A stretch of DNA of 20,861 nt from JAAYZK01 sp964535025 (GTDB lineage Bacteria; Planctomycetota; Phycisphaerae; SM23-33; FEN-1343). Shown here in pieces: positions 6,394 to 16,044 of the stretch. The position numbers were made by a program, and so were the translations under genes. The stretch lies in the NCBI GenBank assembly GCA_964535025.1, contig CAZHRW010000113.1, positions 1-20,861 on the forward strand, given 5' to 3'. The stretch's first letter is position 1, and each line of letters opens with the position of its first letter. Under the pieces are notes generated by a model. It did no database searches. It saw nothing but the letters and a program-made list of their open reading frames with translations, and was not told where the DNA came from.

Positions 6394-6396
6394 TGT

Positions 6397-7905
6397 CTAA
6401 AGGGCCTTAACAACAGCCGTGCCCTCGGCGGCGCGGACGGCCGCGACGACGGCGCGGGCCTTGTCGAGCGTTTCGAGGTACTCCCCGTCGGGTGTCGAAT
6501 CGGCGACGATCCCGCCGCCGACGTTCACGTGGGCCCGCCCGCCCTCGAAGACGGCCGTGCGGATCACGATGCTCAGCTCGGCCCCGCCGTCGGCGCCGAA
6601 GTGCACCAGGCTGCCGGTGTAAGGGCCGCGGGCGACCGGTTCGAGCTCGTCGATGATCTCCATCGCCCGGATCTTCGGGGCCCCGGTGATCGACCCGCCG
6701 GGGAAGGTCGCGGCGACGAGGTCGGCCAAGTCGCTTTCGGGCCAGAGTTTACCTTCGACCGTCCCCACCAGGTGAAAGACCGTCGGGTGCGTCTCGAGCG
6801 CCCGGGCGTCGCTGACGCGGACGGTGCCGTAGCGGCAGACGCGGCCGAGGTCGTTGCGGAGCAGGTCGATGATCATCGCCAGCTCGGCGTTATCCTTCGC
6901 GCTGGCAAGCAGATGCGACGCGGCCGCCGCGTCGGCCGCCCCCTCGCCCCGCCGGCGGGCGGTGCCCTTGATCGGGCGGGTGATGATGTGGCCGTCGCGG
7001 CAGCGGAGGAACAGCTCGGGCGAGCTGCTCGCCACGGCCCAGCCGTCGGCGGCGAGGTAGCCGCTGTACCAGGCGGGGTTCGCCCGCCGCAGGCAGCGGT
7101 AGGCCCCGGCGGGGTCGACGGCCGTGGCCCACGTAAACCGTTGCGAAAGATTCACTTGGAAGATATCGCCCGCGGCGATGTACTCGACGCACCGCGCCAC
7201 CGCCCGGCGATAGGCCTCCGGGGTGAAGGTCCCGGCCAGGCGTCCGGCGGCGACGGCCGTGTCCATCTCGGCCGCCGTGACGGCCGGCGGAACGGTCGCC
7301 GCCGCGCCCTCGGCGGCGGTCAGCAGCTCGGCCACGGCCGCGGCGGCCTCGCCGGCGCCGGGCGGCGGGGCGTCGAACGCCAGGGAGATCAGCCGCCACG
7401 TTCCGGCGCGGCGGTCGTGGAGGGCGACGGCGTCGTAGAATCCCAAGTGCATGTCGGGCACGCACATATCGCGAGCCGCCCGCCCGGGAAGCCGCTCGAA
7501 ATGGCGGCCGAGTTCGTAGCCGAGGTAGCCCATCCACCCCGGCGCGTACGCGGCGGCGTCGCTCGCCTCGGCCCGCACGGCCGCCAGGAGGCGTCGGAGG
7601 AACCCCCGCAGCGATTCCCGCTGTCCGCCCGGCCAGGTCACCGGCGCCGCATCGGTCGCCTCGTCCAGCGCCCCCGGCGGCGGCGGGGGGGCGCCGGTCG
7701 GCACGCCGTCGCGCAAGGTGACCTTCCACAACGGGTTGCAGCCTGCGATCGTGTAACGGCCCCAGCGGTCGTCCGCGGCGGTGCTCTCCAGCCACGCCGG
7801 ATCGGCCCGCCGGGCGACGGCGTCGAACACCGCCGCCGGGTCCGCGCGCCACGTCCTCGGGTGGATGCGGATCGTCGCCGTCAGGCTGTCGGGGCCGCTG
7901 AACAT
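6397..7905 (-). CDS. pabB: aminodeoxychorismate synthase component I (PabB)
   Basis: PabB converts chorismate and glutamine-derived ammonia to 4-amino-4-deoxychorismate for folate, working with the PabA amidotransferase. The 502-residue protein has the TrpE/PabB chorismate-binding fold: EYIAAGDIFQVNLSQRF (241-257), SPELFLR, the diagnostic PIKGTARR with Lys313 (TrpE has Ala here, PIAGT), DLLRNDLGRV, HPTVFHLVGTVEG, and FPGGSITGAPKIRAMEIIDELE (401-422). PIKGT is why I call PabB rather than TrpE. The ATG at 7905 has AAGGA about 9 nt upstream; an in-frame GTG at 7911 would add two residues but is too close to that site. A possible promoter reads TTGCAA, 16 nt, CATACT on the minus strand just upstream. 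It is coupled to the precorrin-2 dehydrogenase gene. Confidence 0.93.
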   Translation of the reverse strand: MFSGPDSLTATIRIHPRTWRADPAAVFDAVARRADPAWLESTAADDRWGRYTIAGCNPLWKVTLRDGVPTGAPPPPPGALDEATDAAPVTWPGGQRESLRGFLRRLLAAVRAEASDAAAYAPGWMGYLGYELGRHFERLPGRAARDMCVPDMHLGFYDAVALHDRRAGTWRLISLAFDAPPPGAGEAAAAVAELLTAAEGAAATVPPAVTAAEMDTAVAAGRLAGTFTPEAYRRAVARCVEYIAAGDIFQVNLSQRFTWATAVDPAGAYRCLRRANPAWYSGYLAADGWAVASSSPELFLRCRDGHIITRPIKGTARRRGEGAADAAAASHLLASAKDNAELAMIIDLLRNDLGRVCRYGTVRVSDARALETHPTVFHLVGTVEGKLWPESDLADLVAATFPGGSITGAPKIRAMEIIDELEPVARGPYTGSLVHFGADGGAELSIVIRTAVFEGGRAHVNVGGGIVADSTPDGEYLETLDKARAVVAAVRAAEGTAVVKAL

Positions 7906-7965
7906 GGTCACCTGTCCTTGTCCGCCGTTAGTATGGCGTCGGGACGGCCGATTGCAAGAGGGCCG

Positions 7966-10785
7966 TTACTCCTCCAGCAGCAGCAGGTTACCCATCGTGG
8001 CCGGGTGATAGGGGCTGCGGAGGGCCTCGGCCCAGTTGGCCGCCTCGGGCGGCACCGTCGAGATGCGGACGAGATTCAGCCGCCACTGGCGTGCGGCCCC
8101 CGCGTCCCCGAAGGCGGCGCGGGGGATCGCCGCCTCGACGTACATGATTTTATCGCTTTGCGTGACGGCGACTTGCGCATCGACAGGCCAGAACCGCTCC
8201 CGGTCGCCCGGCAGTCCGCGCGTCGGCAGGGCCACGCCGTTGGCCTTGATCGCCAGGCGGTAGAGCTCCGCGGGCGAGGTCGCGGCGGCGCCGGGGTCGA
8301 GGATGATCTCGACGAGATCCTCGCCGACGGGCATCCACTGGTCGTACTGCAGGCGGTTGGCGGATCGCGCGGTCGGGCTGCCGGCGGGCAGGTCGCAACG
8401 GAAGGCCAAATAGATAAAGTCTTTATCGTGCTGAACCCACGCCTGCGCCGCCGCTCGCGCGCGGCGGTCGTCGCAGGGGTCGAACCGCCCGAACCGCGCA
8501 AACTCGCCGGCCGTGTTGCCGGCGCGTCGGGGCCAATCGTCGAGGTCGCCGTCGACCGTCACCACCGCCGCCGCCGGCCGCGACAGCAGGAGGGGTGCGG
8601 CGGCCGTGAGCGTCCGGCCCGGCCGGCCGGGCGTCTCGAGCTGGATCGGCACGGCGAGCTTCCCGGACGGACCGGCGGGGCGGATGGGGCAGGTGAACCG
8701 CAGCGCCGCCGTCGCCCGGCCGCCGGGGGGCAGCGCGACCGCCGCCTCGCCTTCGGTAACCGTAATCTCTTCCGGCGGCTGAGGTAACCAGAGGCGAGCC
8801 CGCACGGATTCCGCCGTGGGATTGAACAGCTCCACACGCACCGTCACCGTCATCGGCCCTTCGAGACCGATGGCGGCCGCCTCGACGGACGTGGCGACAC
8901 GCTCGACGACGAGCCGTCCTGCGGCCTCGGCGAGGCGGCGGCGGGCCAGGCGGCGGGCCAGGGCGGTGCCGTCGTCGGCGCCCGTCTCGCCGACGCCGGC
9001 GGCGGCGACCTCGGCGGCCAGCAGGACCCGCGCCAGCCGCCAGGGCGGACCATCGGCGGCCCAGCCGTGGAGGCGACCGTCGTAGGCGTGGTCGCCGGCG
9101 GCCTGTAAACCCATGTAACGGGCCATCATAGGAACGATCCGCTCGGCGGCGGCCTCCCCGCCGCGACGGCGGAGCAGGCGGATCCACGCGGCGTCTTCGA
9201 GCCCCCGCCGCAGCCGCTTGAGGCGGAGGCTCGGCAGGACCTGCTCCAGGCCCGCCGACGTGCCCGGGTAGAACAGGCCCGCGGCCTCGCCGGCGGCGGC
9301 GTCCCAGGCGAGCACATCCGGCCAGAACAGCCCCCGCCCGTCGGTCCGCATCGCCAGCCACCCCAGCGCCCGAAGGTCGGCGGGTGACGCAAGTCGATCA
9401 GTCGGCGGGACATACGGCGGATCTCCCGGCGCGAGATACGCACGGGCCGCGTCCGGCGAGGCCTCGCCCGACGGCCGCAGCCAGTGGCCCGGCGGGGCGG
9501 TGAGGTCCACCAGGGCCGCCAGGTCGTCCGGCGGCGCAAGTCCCGATTCGCTCGGCGGATCGAGCGGCAGACGCGACAGGATCGCCACATCGGGCGCCAG
9601 GCGGCGGATCGGCTCGGCCAGCGTGGCCAGGCGGGCATAGTCGCCCGCGACCGGCGGCGTGCGGATCGGGTAGAACACCAGCCGGTCGCTGTGGCCGCCG
9701 GCGGCGAAATGCTCGACGGTCCGCTCGATAAGTCCTTCCGCCGTAGCGCGATAGAGGTCGGTCTCGATCCCGCCGTAGTGGTCGGCGTTCGGCCAGCCGT
9801 CGTACCACGGCGCCGGCCAGAGGGCCACGCCGAGGCCGTCGTCGAAGGCGCTGCCCGAGAGGTACGGCGTGACGATCGCGTCGTAATCGTCCCAGTCCAA
9901 ACGGATTGCGCCGGTGGCGTCGCGCTTGAAGATCGGCCGCACCGCCGTGTCGAACAGGTCGAGGTGGTGGCGGTGGGCCAGGACCATCAACTGCCGCATG
10001 ATGGCCAGGCCCTCGCGGATGAGCGGATCGTCGCGGTCCAGCCACACCGGCCGGAACGGCTCGCCGCCGCGGTCGATGAAGGCGGCGAAGAGCGTGCGGT
10101 GATCGAACGCCCCGACCGCCGTGACCGCCGGGGTGTCCGGGAGGATTAGGTCCCATACGTCCAGTTGCAGCGGCAACTTACGTTCGACCCGCCGCAGGGG
10201 CCCTCCCGCGGTGATCGTGAGGCTTCCCGCGTAGCGTCCGGCCGTCGCCTCCGGCGGGACCGGCAGGTCCACCCACAGCGCCAGCCGTCCGCCGGGCGGC
10301 AGGTCGAACGGCTCGCCGCCGACGGGGGCGTCGACGGGCACGAGCAGGTCGTAGACCTCCCCGTCGGGCGCCTCGCGGCCCAGGCGGACCGCCCACGGCG
10401 GAAGCTCCGCCGGCACAGGCACTTGACGGAAAAGCTCGATCCGCTCGGCCTCGACCCGTCGCCCGTCCGCCGCCGTCAGGTCGCTCACAGCCACCCGCAC
10501 GGCCTCCAGCGGCGTATCCCCGGCGTCGACAAGCACTTGGAAGCTCACCGTCTCATTGGCCGCCCCCGCCACGCGCACCGTCTCGACCCCCGGCCCGTAA
10601 AGCAGCGCCGCCTCATCCACCGCTCCCCGCGGCGGCACCTGCGTCATCTCGCCGAGGACACGCACGTCGAGCGCTTCCATTATAGGGGACGCCACCCGCA
10701 CCGACGCGCAACCGCCCGCCACAGTGGCGATAAGACCCACCGCCGCGAGAACCACGTTGTCCCAAGCGCAGCGCTTCGTACCCAT
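7966..10785 (-). CDS. DUF4091 / GH123-like lipoprotein with C-terminal CBM9-like domain
   Basis: This 939-residue protein has a signal peptide and lipobox (VAGGC, Cys26). An N-terminal beta-sandwich (about 40-210, with ETVSFQVLV and PPEATAGRYAGSLTI) is followed by a (beta/alpha)8-like region (about 220-545). The region ends in LFYPGTSAGLEQVLPSLRLKRLRRGLEDAAWIRLL, the hallmark C-terminal text of DUF4091 glycoside hydrolase-like proteins. A helical part, a NEW1/Ig-like strand region (640-735) and a CBM9-like domain (VDGDLDDWP, 744-751; QHDKDFIYLAFRCD, 785-798; GEDLVEIILDP) complete it. At the place where family members carry an Asp-Glu-Pro catalytic pair the text is FYPIRTPPVAGDY (371-383). No SD precedes the ATG at 10785, but TACAAT lies 10 nt upstream, so the mRNA may be leaderless. 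Likely surface glycan binding or degradation; substrate unknown. Confidence 0.75.
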   Translation of the reverse strand: MGTKRCAWDNVVLAAVGLIATVAGGCASVRVASPIMEALDVRVLGEMTQVPPRGAVDEAALLYGPGVETVRVAGAANETVSFQVLVDAGDTPLEAVRVAVSDLTAADGRRVEAERIELFRQVPVPAELPPWAVRLGREAPDGEVYDLLVPVDAPVGGEPFDLPPGGRLALWVDLPVPPEATAGRYAGSLTITAGGPLRRVERKLPLQLDVWDLILPDTPAVTAVGAFDHRTLFAAFIDRGGEPFRPVWLDRDDPLIREGLAIMRQLMVLAHRHHLDLFDTAVRPIFKRDATGAIRLDWDDYDAIVTPYLSGSAFDDGLGVALWPAPWYDGWPNADHYGGIETDLYRATAEGLIERTVEHFAAGGHSDRLVFYPIRTPPVAGDYARLATLAEPIRRLAPDVAILSRLPLDPPSESGLAPPDDLAALVDLTAPPGHWLRPSGEASPDAARAYLAPGDPPYVPPTDRLASPADLRALGWLAMRTDGRGLFWPDVLAWDAAAGEAAGLFYPGTSAGLEQVLPSLRLKRLRRGLEDAAWIRLLRRRGGEAAAERIVPMMARYMGLQAAGDHAYDGRLHGWAADGPPWRLARVLLAAEVAAAGVGETGADDGTALARRLARRRLAEAAGRLVVERVATSVEAAAIGLEGPMTVTVRVELFNPTAESVRARLWLPQPPEEITVTEGEAAVALPPGGRATAALRFTCPIRPAGPSGKLAVPIQLETPGRPGRTLTAAAPLLLSRPAAAVVTVDGDLDDWPRRAGNTAGEFARFGRFDPCDDRRARAAAQAWVQHDKDFIYLAFRCDLPAGSPTARSANRLQYDQWMPVGEDLVEIILDPGAAATSPAELYRLAIKANGVALPTRGLPGDRERFWPVDAQVAVTQSDKIMYVEAAIPRAAFGDAGAARQWRLNLVRISTVPPEAANWAEALRSPYHPATMGNLLLLEE

Positions 10786-10794
10786 AGACCGACG

Positions 10795-10829
10795 ATTGTA
10801 CCGCCCCGCCCGGCCCGAACCAAGGGACG
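10795..10829 (-). promoter_or_regulatory. putative promoter of the DUF4091-like gene
   Basis: Reading the minus strand, TTGGTT, 17 nt of G/C-rich spacer, then TACAAT (10795-10800). The start codon begins 9 nt after TACAAT, so transcription would start at or next to the ATG. This agrees with the lack of a ribosome binding site. Confidence 0.4.
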
Positions 10830-10859
10830 GGGACGGTGAAGGGTGCTTGGTGATCAGTA

Positions 10860-10887
10860 TTGACAGCGGTCTGCTGGGGGGAATAAT
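10860..10887 (+). promoter_or_regulatory. sigma70-like promoter of hicBA
   Basis: TTGACA (10860-10865), a 16-nt spacer, then AATAAT (10882-10887) lies 52 nt upstream of hicB. This is the best classical -35/-10 pair in the window and contrasts with the -35-less pattern before host genes, in line with an acquired module. HicB proteins commonly repress their own promoter, so an operator may overlap here (inference). Confidence 0.6.
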
Positions 10888-10938
10888 GTAGTATGAGGTT
10901 TATGCGCAGGCCGAAGCAGGTGAAAGGAACGTCAGCCC

Positions 10939-11148
10939 ATGCAATCGTTCACCGCGGTCATTGAGAAGGATCCGCAGACGGGCTTGCTGGTCGGTTATGT
11001 CCCCGGATTCGCCGGTGCGCATTCGCAAGGGCAGACCGTGGAAGAGCTTGTAGCGAACCTGCAGGAAGTCATCGCGATGCTGCTCGAGGACGGCCCGCCC
11101 AAACTCGATGCGCAATTCGTGGGCACGCACAGCATTCAGGTGGCCTGA
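10939..11148 (+). CDS. hicB: HicB family antitoxin
   Basis: This 69-residue protein has the HicB partial RNase H-like fold: FTAVIEKDPQTGLLVGYVPGFAGAHSQGQTVEELVANLQEVIAMLLED. The pattern of an N-terminal strand, GYVPGFAGAHSQG-type turn, and helix TVEELVANLQEVI is typical of HicB antitoxins. No separate C-terminal DNA-binding domain is present; this is the short form. The start ATG at 10939 has AAAGGA (10923-10928) 10 nt upstream. hicA starts 2 nt after its stop, so they are co-translated. It would bind HicA and block its RNase activity. Antitoxin-first order is common for this short HicB type. Base composition is lower in GC than flanking genes. Confidence 0.9.
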   Translation: MQSFTAVIEKDPQTGLLVGYVPGFAGAHSQGQTVEELVANLQEVIAMLLEDGPPKLDAQFVGTHSIQVA

Positions 11149-11150
11149 TC

Positions 11151-11375
11151 GTGGGCGCCCTGCCGGTTCTCAAGCCTGCGGAAGTGGTTACCATCCTTGG
11201 CCGCCTGGGTTTTGTCGAGGTCCGCCAGCGAGGGTCGCACAAACAGTTTCGACATCCCGATGGCCGTTGCACAACTGTTCCCTTCCACAAGGGGCGCGAC
11301 ATTTCCCCTCTGCTGCTCCGGCGGATCATCCGAGACATCGGCATGGACGCGGGGGAGTTTCTGAAGAAGCGATAG
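11151..11375 (+). CDS. hicA: HicA family mRNA interferase toxin
   Basis: This 74-residue protein has the double-stranded-RNA-binding-like HicA fold. It contains KPAEVVTILGRLGFVEVRQRGSHKQFRHPDG with the catalytic His30 in GSHKQF, then TTVPFHKGRDISPLLLRRIIRDIGMDAGEFL. HicA cleaves mRNA in a translation-independent way and is held inactive by HicB. The start is GTG at 11151, 2 nt after the hicB stop; starting with GTG in such tight coupling would keep toxin below antitoxin levels. Length and all key residues look intact, so the pair is predicted functional. Confidence 0.93.
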   Translation: MGALPVLKPAEVVTILGRLGFVEVRQRGSHKQFRHPDGRCTTVPFHKGRDISPLLLRRIIRDIGMDAGEFLKKR

Positions 11376-11465
11376 CCGCCTCGTTTGACACCACTTGTGG
11401 CGAAGAACGCGCGGTGAACACCGAAGCTTGCCCGGCGGGGCCACGGCGGCTACGCTGGATGGGTA

Positions 11466-12221
11466 ATGGCCGAGCGACCGCGGGATCGTGCGATCTGTCT
11501 GTATGCGACGGACTTCTCGGAGACGTCGCAGGTAGTGCATCTGTTGACCCGCGAGCACGGGGTGGTGCACCTGCTGGCGAAGGGGTCGAAGCGGGCCACC
11601 AGCGCCACCGGCGGGCGGATCGACCTGCTGTCGACGGGGGAGGTGGTGTTTATCCCCTCGCGCAGCGAGAGCTTAGGGACACTGACCGAGTTCACCGAGG
11701 CGACGAACCACTCGCCGCTGCGCAAGCGGCTGGCGGCGCTGAACGGCGCGCTGTACATGGTGGAGATCACCCGGATGCTCCTGGCCGAGGGCGACCCGTA
11801 TCCGCCGGTGTTCGACCTGCTGGCCGCGGCCCTTGACCGCCTGGACAAGCCCGAGGCGCCCGTGGCGGCGGTGCTGGCGTATTTCCAGTGGCGGCTGCTG
11901 GGACACGTGGGGCTGCTGGGCGAGATGAGCCACTGCCTCAACTGCGGACGGCCGCTCGATCGGCGCCGGACGTATTTCACAAGTCGAGAAGGCGGAATGC
12001 TTTGCCGCGAGTGCGAGGGCGGGTGGACCGAGAAACGCCACGTCAGCGGCGACGCGCTGGCGGCCGTCGCGGCCCTGACGGCGATGCAGCAGCGACGGCC
12101 GGCGACGCTCAGCGAGCCGCAGGCCCTGGCGGTGCTCGACCTGCTGACCTACCACCTCAGCTACCAGCTCGGCCGTACGCCCCGGATGTTCCGATACATC
12201 CATCCCAAGGCCCGCGCGTAA
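11466..12221 (+). CDS. recO: DNA repair protein RecO
   Basis: RecO, with RecR, loads RecA on SSB-covered single-stranded DNA in the RecFOR recombination path. The 251-residue protein has the N-terminal OB-fold (residues 5-80: DRAICLYATDFSETSQVVHLLTREHG, then LAKGSKR), a helical middle part (LNGALYMVEITRMLLAEGDPYPPVFDLL), and the zinc-binding region with Cys157, Cys160, Cys180 and Cys183 (CLNCGRPLD ... CREC). The C-terminus LSYQLGRTPRMFRYI is family-like. All four cysteines are kept, as in Gram-positive and planctomycete RecO. The start is ATG at 11466; the ribosome binding site is poor (GGATGGG). A TTGACA occurs at 11395 but no matching -10, so its promoter is unresolved. It probably does not share regulation with hicBA. 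Confidence 0.92.
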   Translation: MAERPRDRAICLYATDFSETSQVVHLLTREHGVVHLLAKGSKRATSATGGRIDLLSTGEVVFIPSRSESLGTLTEFTEATNHSPLRKRLAALNGALYMVEITRMLLAEGDPYPPVFDLLAAALDRLDKPEAPVAAVLAYFQWRLLGHVGLLGEMSHCLNCGRPLDRRRTYFTSREGGMLCRECEGGWTEKRHVSGDALAAVAALTAMQQRRPATLSEPQALAVLDLLTYHLSYQLGRTPRMFRYIHPKARA

Positions 12222-12272
12222 ACAAAGGGCCAAAGCCGACGGTCGGTCTGTTGCGGCGGGGCCGCCGGCGGC

Positions 12273-12278
12273 TATAAT
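12273..12278 (+). promoter_or_regulatory. putative -10 box (TATAAT) for the bamD-like/lptE-like pair
   Basis: TATAAT follows GGGCCGCCGGCGGC, with a weak TTGCGG 16 nt upstream. It lies 66 nt upstream of the ATG at 12345. It is the third perfect TATAAT in the window placed directly after a G/C-only tract and GGC. Confidence 0.5.
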
Positions 12279-12344
12279 CACGAGGCGACCGTCTTGACGA
12301 TAGGACTTGCGGTGTCGCTTGTCCCGTCGTCACTTGGAAAAGCC

Positions 12345-13319
12345 ATGGGAATCCGAACGATAGCGTGTTTTGCCGCCGCCGCGCTGGTGGCGGCGGTGGG
12401 GGTGTGCCGTCCGGCCCTCGCCGCCGAAGCGGTGCTCGAGGGCGACCGGTGGGTCGAGGCCGCCGCACCGGGCGACGGGACGCCGGCGGGCGAGCTGGCC
12501 GAGGTCCGCCGCCTGCTGCGGGCCGACCAGCCGCGTGCGGCGTTCAAGGCGGCGCGGGCGTACGTGAAGGCCCACCCGGACGCACCCGGCACGGCCGAGG
12601 CGATGCTGCTGGCCGGGGAGGCCCAGGCGCAGCGCGGGCGGTGGTGGTCGGCGTACGGGTGGTTCGAGAAAGTCGTTGCACGTGACCCGGCGGGCGAGCT
12701 TTACGAGCGGGCGCTGCGCCGGGAGGCGGCGGTCGGCGAGGCCTTCCTGGCCGGGGCGAAGCGTCCGCTGTGGGGGCTGATCCCCCTGCCGGCGACGGAC
12801 GAGGGGATCGAGATCCTCCGGCGGGTGGCCGACCGGCTACCGGGCTCGGCGGGGGCGGCGCGCAGCCTCATGCGGATCGGGGACTTCCAGTTCGCCCACC
12901 AGCGGTGGGTCGAGGCGGCGGCGACGTACCAGGAGTACATCGAGCGGTTCCGCGGGCGGTTCCGCTCGGACGAGGCGCTGCTGAAGGCGGCGCGGGCCAC
13001 GTTTCGCCAGTTCGCCGGCGTCGGCCACGACGACACGCCCCTGATCGAGGCCGAGCAGCTTTACCGCCAGTATCTCGCTCAGTACCCCGGCGCACCCGGC
13101 GCCGCCGACGCCGAAGCCGCCCTGCGGGCCATCGAGGCGCTCCAGGGGGAAAAGGCCTACCGGACGGGGCGATTCTACGAACGGATCGGACGGCCCATGT
13201 CGGCGGCGGTCTATTACCGTGACGTCATCGCCCGCCACCCCGGCACGCCGTGGGCGGCTCGGGCGGCCGAGGCCCTGGAGGCGCTGGACGTCGAGGGCGG
13301 CCGGGAGCAGCGCCCATGA
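12345..13319 (+). CDS. BamD-like TPR outer-membrane assembly protein
   Basis: This 324-residue protein starts with a signal peptide (MGIRTIACFAAAALVAAVGVCRPALA, cleavage predicted near Ala26). About five TPR-like helical pairs span about 48-320: ADQPRAAFKAARAYVKAHPDAPGTAEAMLLAGEAQ, GRWWSAYGWFEKVVARDP, VEAAATYQEYIERFRG, AEQLYRQYLAQYPGAPGAADA. The end, EKAYRTGRFYERIGRPMSAAVYYRDVIARHPGTPWAARAAEAL, closely follows the BamD pattern. BamD is the essential TPR partner of BamA in inserting outer-membrane beta-barrels. Cys21 lacks a proper lipobox (Val at -1), unlike classical BamD lipoproteins. Start codons TTG 12294 and GTG 12312 lie upstream in frame, but only ATG 12345 puts the signal peptide at the N-terminus. 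It overlaps the lptE-like gene by 4 nt (ATGA). Confidence 0.75.
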   Translation: MGIRTIACFAAAALVAAVGVCRPALAAEAVLEGDRWVEAAAPGDGTPAGELAEVRRLLRADQPRAAFKAARAYVKAHPDAPGTAEAMLLAGEAQAQRGRWWSAYGWFEKVVARDPAGELYERALRREAAVGEAFLAGAKRPLWGLIPLPATDEGIEILRRVADRLPGSAGAARSLMRIGDFQFAHQRWVEAAATYQEYIERFRGRFRSDEALLKAARATFRQFAGVGHDDTPLIEAEQLYRQYLAQYPGAPGAADAEAALRAIEALQGEKAYRTGRFYERIGRPMSAAVYYRDVIARHPGTPWAARAAEALEALDVEGGREQRP

Positions 13320-13840
13320 TCCGCCTGGGGACGGTCTTGTGCGTGGGGCTGGTCGCGGCGGCGGGCGGCTGCGCCGCCGACGGCGTCGGCGGCTACAGCA
13401 CGGCGTCGCTGTATCCCGAGGGCATCGAGACGGTTGCGGTGCCGATCTGGACCCGCGAGGCGGACGTCTTCCGGCGGGACCTGGAGTTTCGGTTGACCGA
13501 GGCGGTGATCAAGCGGATCGAGGCCGACACGCCCTACCGCGTGGCCGACCGCGCCGAGGCCGACACGCTGCTGACCGGGCGGATCGTCCGGGTGACCCAG
13601 CAGGTGCTCAGCGTCAATCCCGACACCGGACGGCCGCGGCAGCTGCAGGTGGAAATCGTCGTGGCCTACACGTGGACCGACCTGCGGACGGGCGCCGAAC
13701 TGGTGACGGTGGGCCGACTTGTCTCGGCGGGGGTCTACACGCCGCCCGAGCCGTTCGACGAGGCGTTTTTCCTGGGCTCGGCCTCGACGCTGGACGACGT
13801 CGCACGTCGGGTGGTCGAAAGTATGGAACAGCCGTGGTAG
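13316..13840 (+). CDS. LptE-like LPS-assembly lipoprotein
   Basis: This 174-residue lipoprotein has a signal peptide and a lipobox-like AAGGC with Cys19. GGYSTASLYPEGIETVAVPIWTREADVFRRDLEFRLTEAVIKRIEADTPYRVADRAEADTLLTGRI follows the LptE plan: a beta-strand naming defined proteins (VAVPIW), a helix with LEFRLTEAV, and the LLTGRI strand with QLQVEIVVAYTWTDL. LptE plugs the LptD barrel for lipopolysaccharide transport to the outer leaflet. The start is ATG 13316, overlapping the bamD-like stop (ATGA). A longer open frame upstream runs through the bamD-like gene in another frame and is rejected. Family proteins diverge strongly in sequence, so the call relies on layout and neighbour. A 9-bp hairpin lies 64 nt after the stop. 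Confidence 0.75.
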   Translation: MIRLGTVLCVGLVAAAGGCAADGVGGYSTASLYPEGIETVAVPIWTREADVFRRDLEFRLTEAVIKRIEADTPYRVADRAEADTLLTGRIVRVTQQVLSVNPDTGRPRQLQVEIVVAYTWTDLRTGAELVTVGRLVSAGVYTPPEPFDEAFFLGSASTLDDVARRVVESMEQPW

Positions 13841-13903
13841 CGCCGGCGTAGGAACACCGCCGGCGGGGAGGTCCGCCGGGGGAGTGTCGACGTACGACCC
13901 GCC

Positions 13904-13935
13904 GGGGGCGCCTGAGGATTCTACGGGGCGCCCCC
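13904..13935 (+). terminator. hairpin between the lptE-like gene and ftsH
   Basis: GGGGGCGCC (13904-13912) pairs perfectly with GGCGCCCCC (13927-13935) across a 14-nt loop. It sits 64 nt after the lptE-like stop and 49 nt before ftsH. There is no T-tract, only GTTCG follows. It may end the upstream operon or act in the ftsH leader. Confidence 0.45.
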
Positions 13936-13983
13936 GTTCGACCCTGGGCCGCGTAGGGGCCCGCTTGCGAGTTTTGACTGACG

Positions 13984-16040
<2,057 letters not shown>

Positions 16041-16044
<4 letters not shown>

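Noticed and set aside
6529..8787. 752-codon open frame on the plus strand over pabB and the DUF4091-like gene
   Set aside because: It spans two well-supported minus-strand genes and is Arg/Gly/Ala-rich without motifs.
11395..11400. TTGACA before recO as a promoter
   Set aside because: No -10 hexamer is found 15-19 nt downstream; the sequence there is GC-rich. It is left unassigned.
12294..12344. TTG/GTG start for the BamD-like protein
   Set aside because: It would place 17 polar residues before the signal peptide; ATG 12345 is better.
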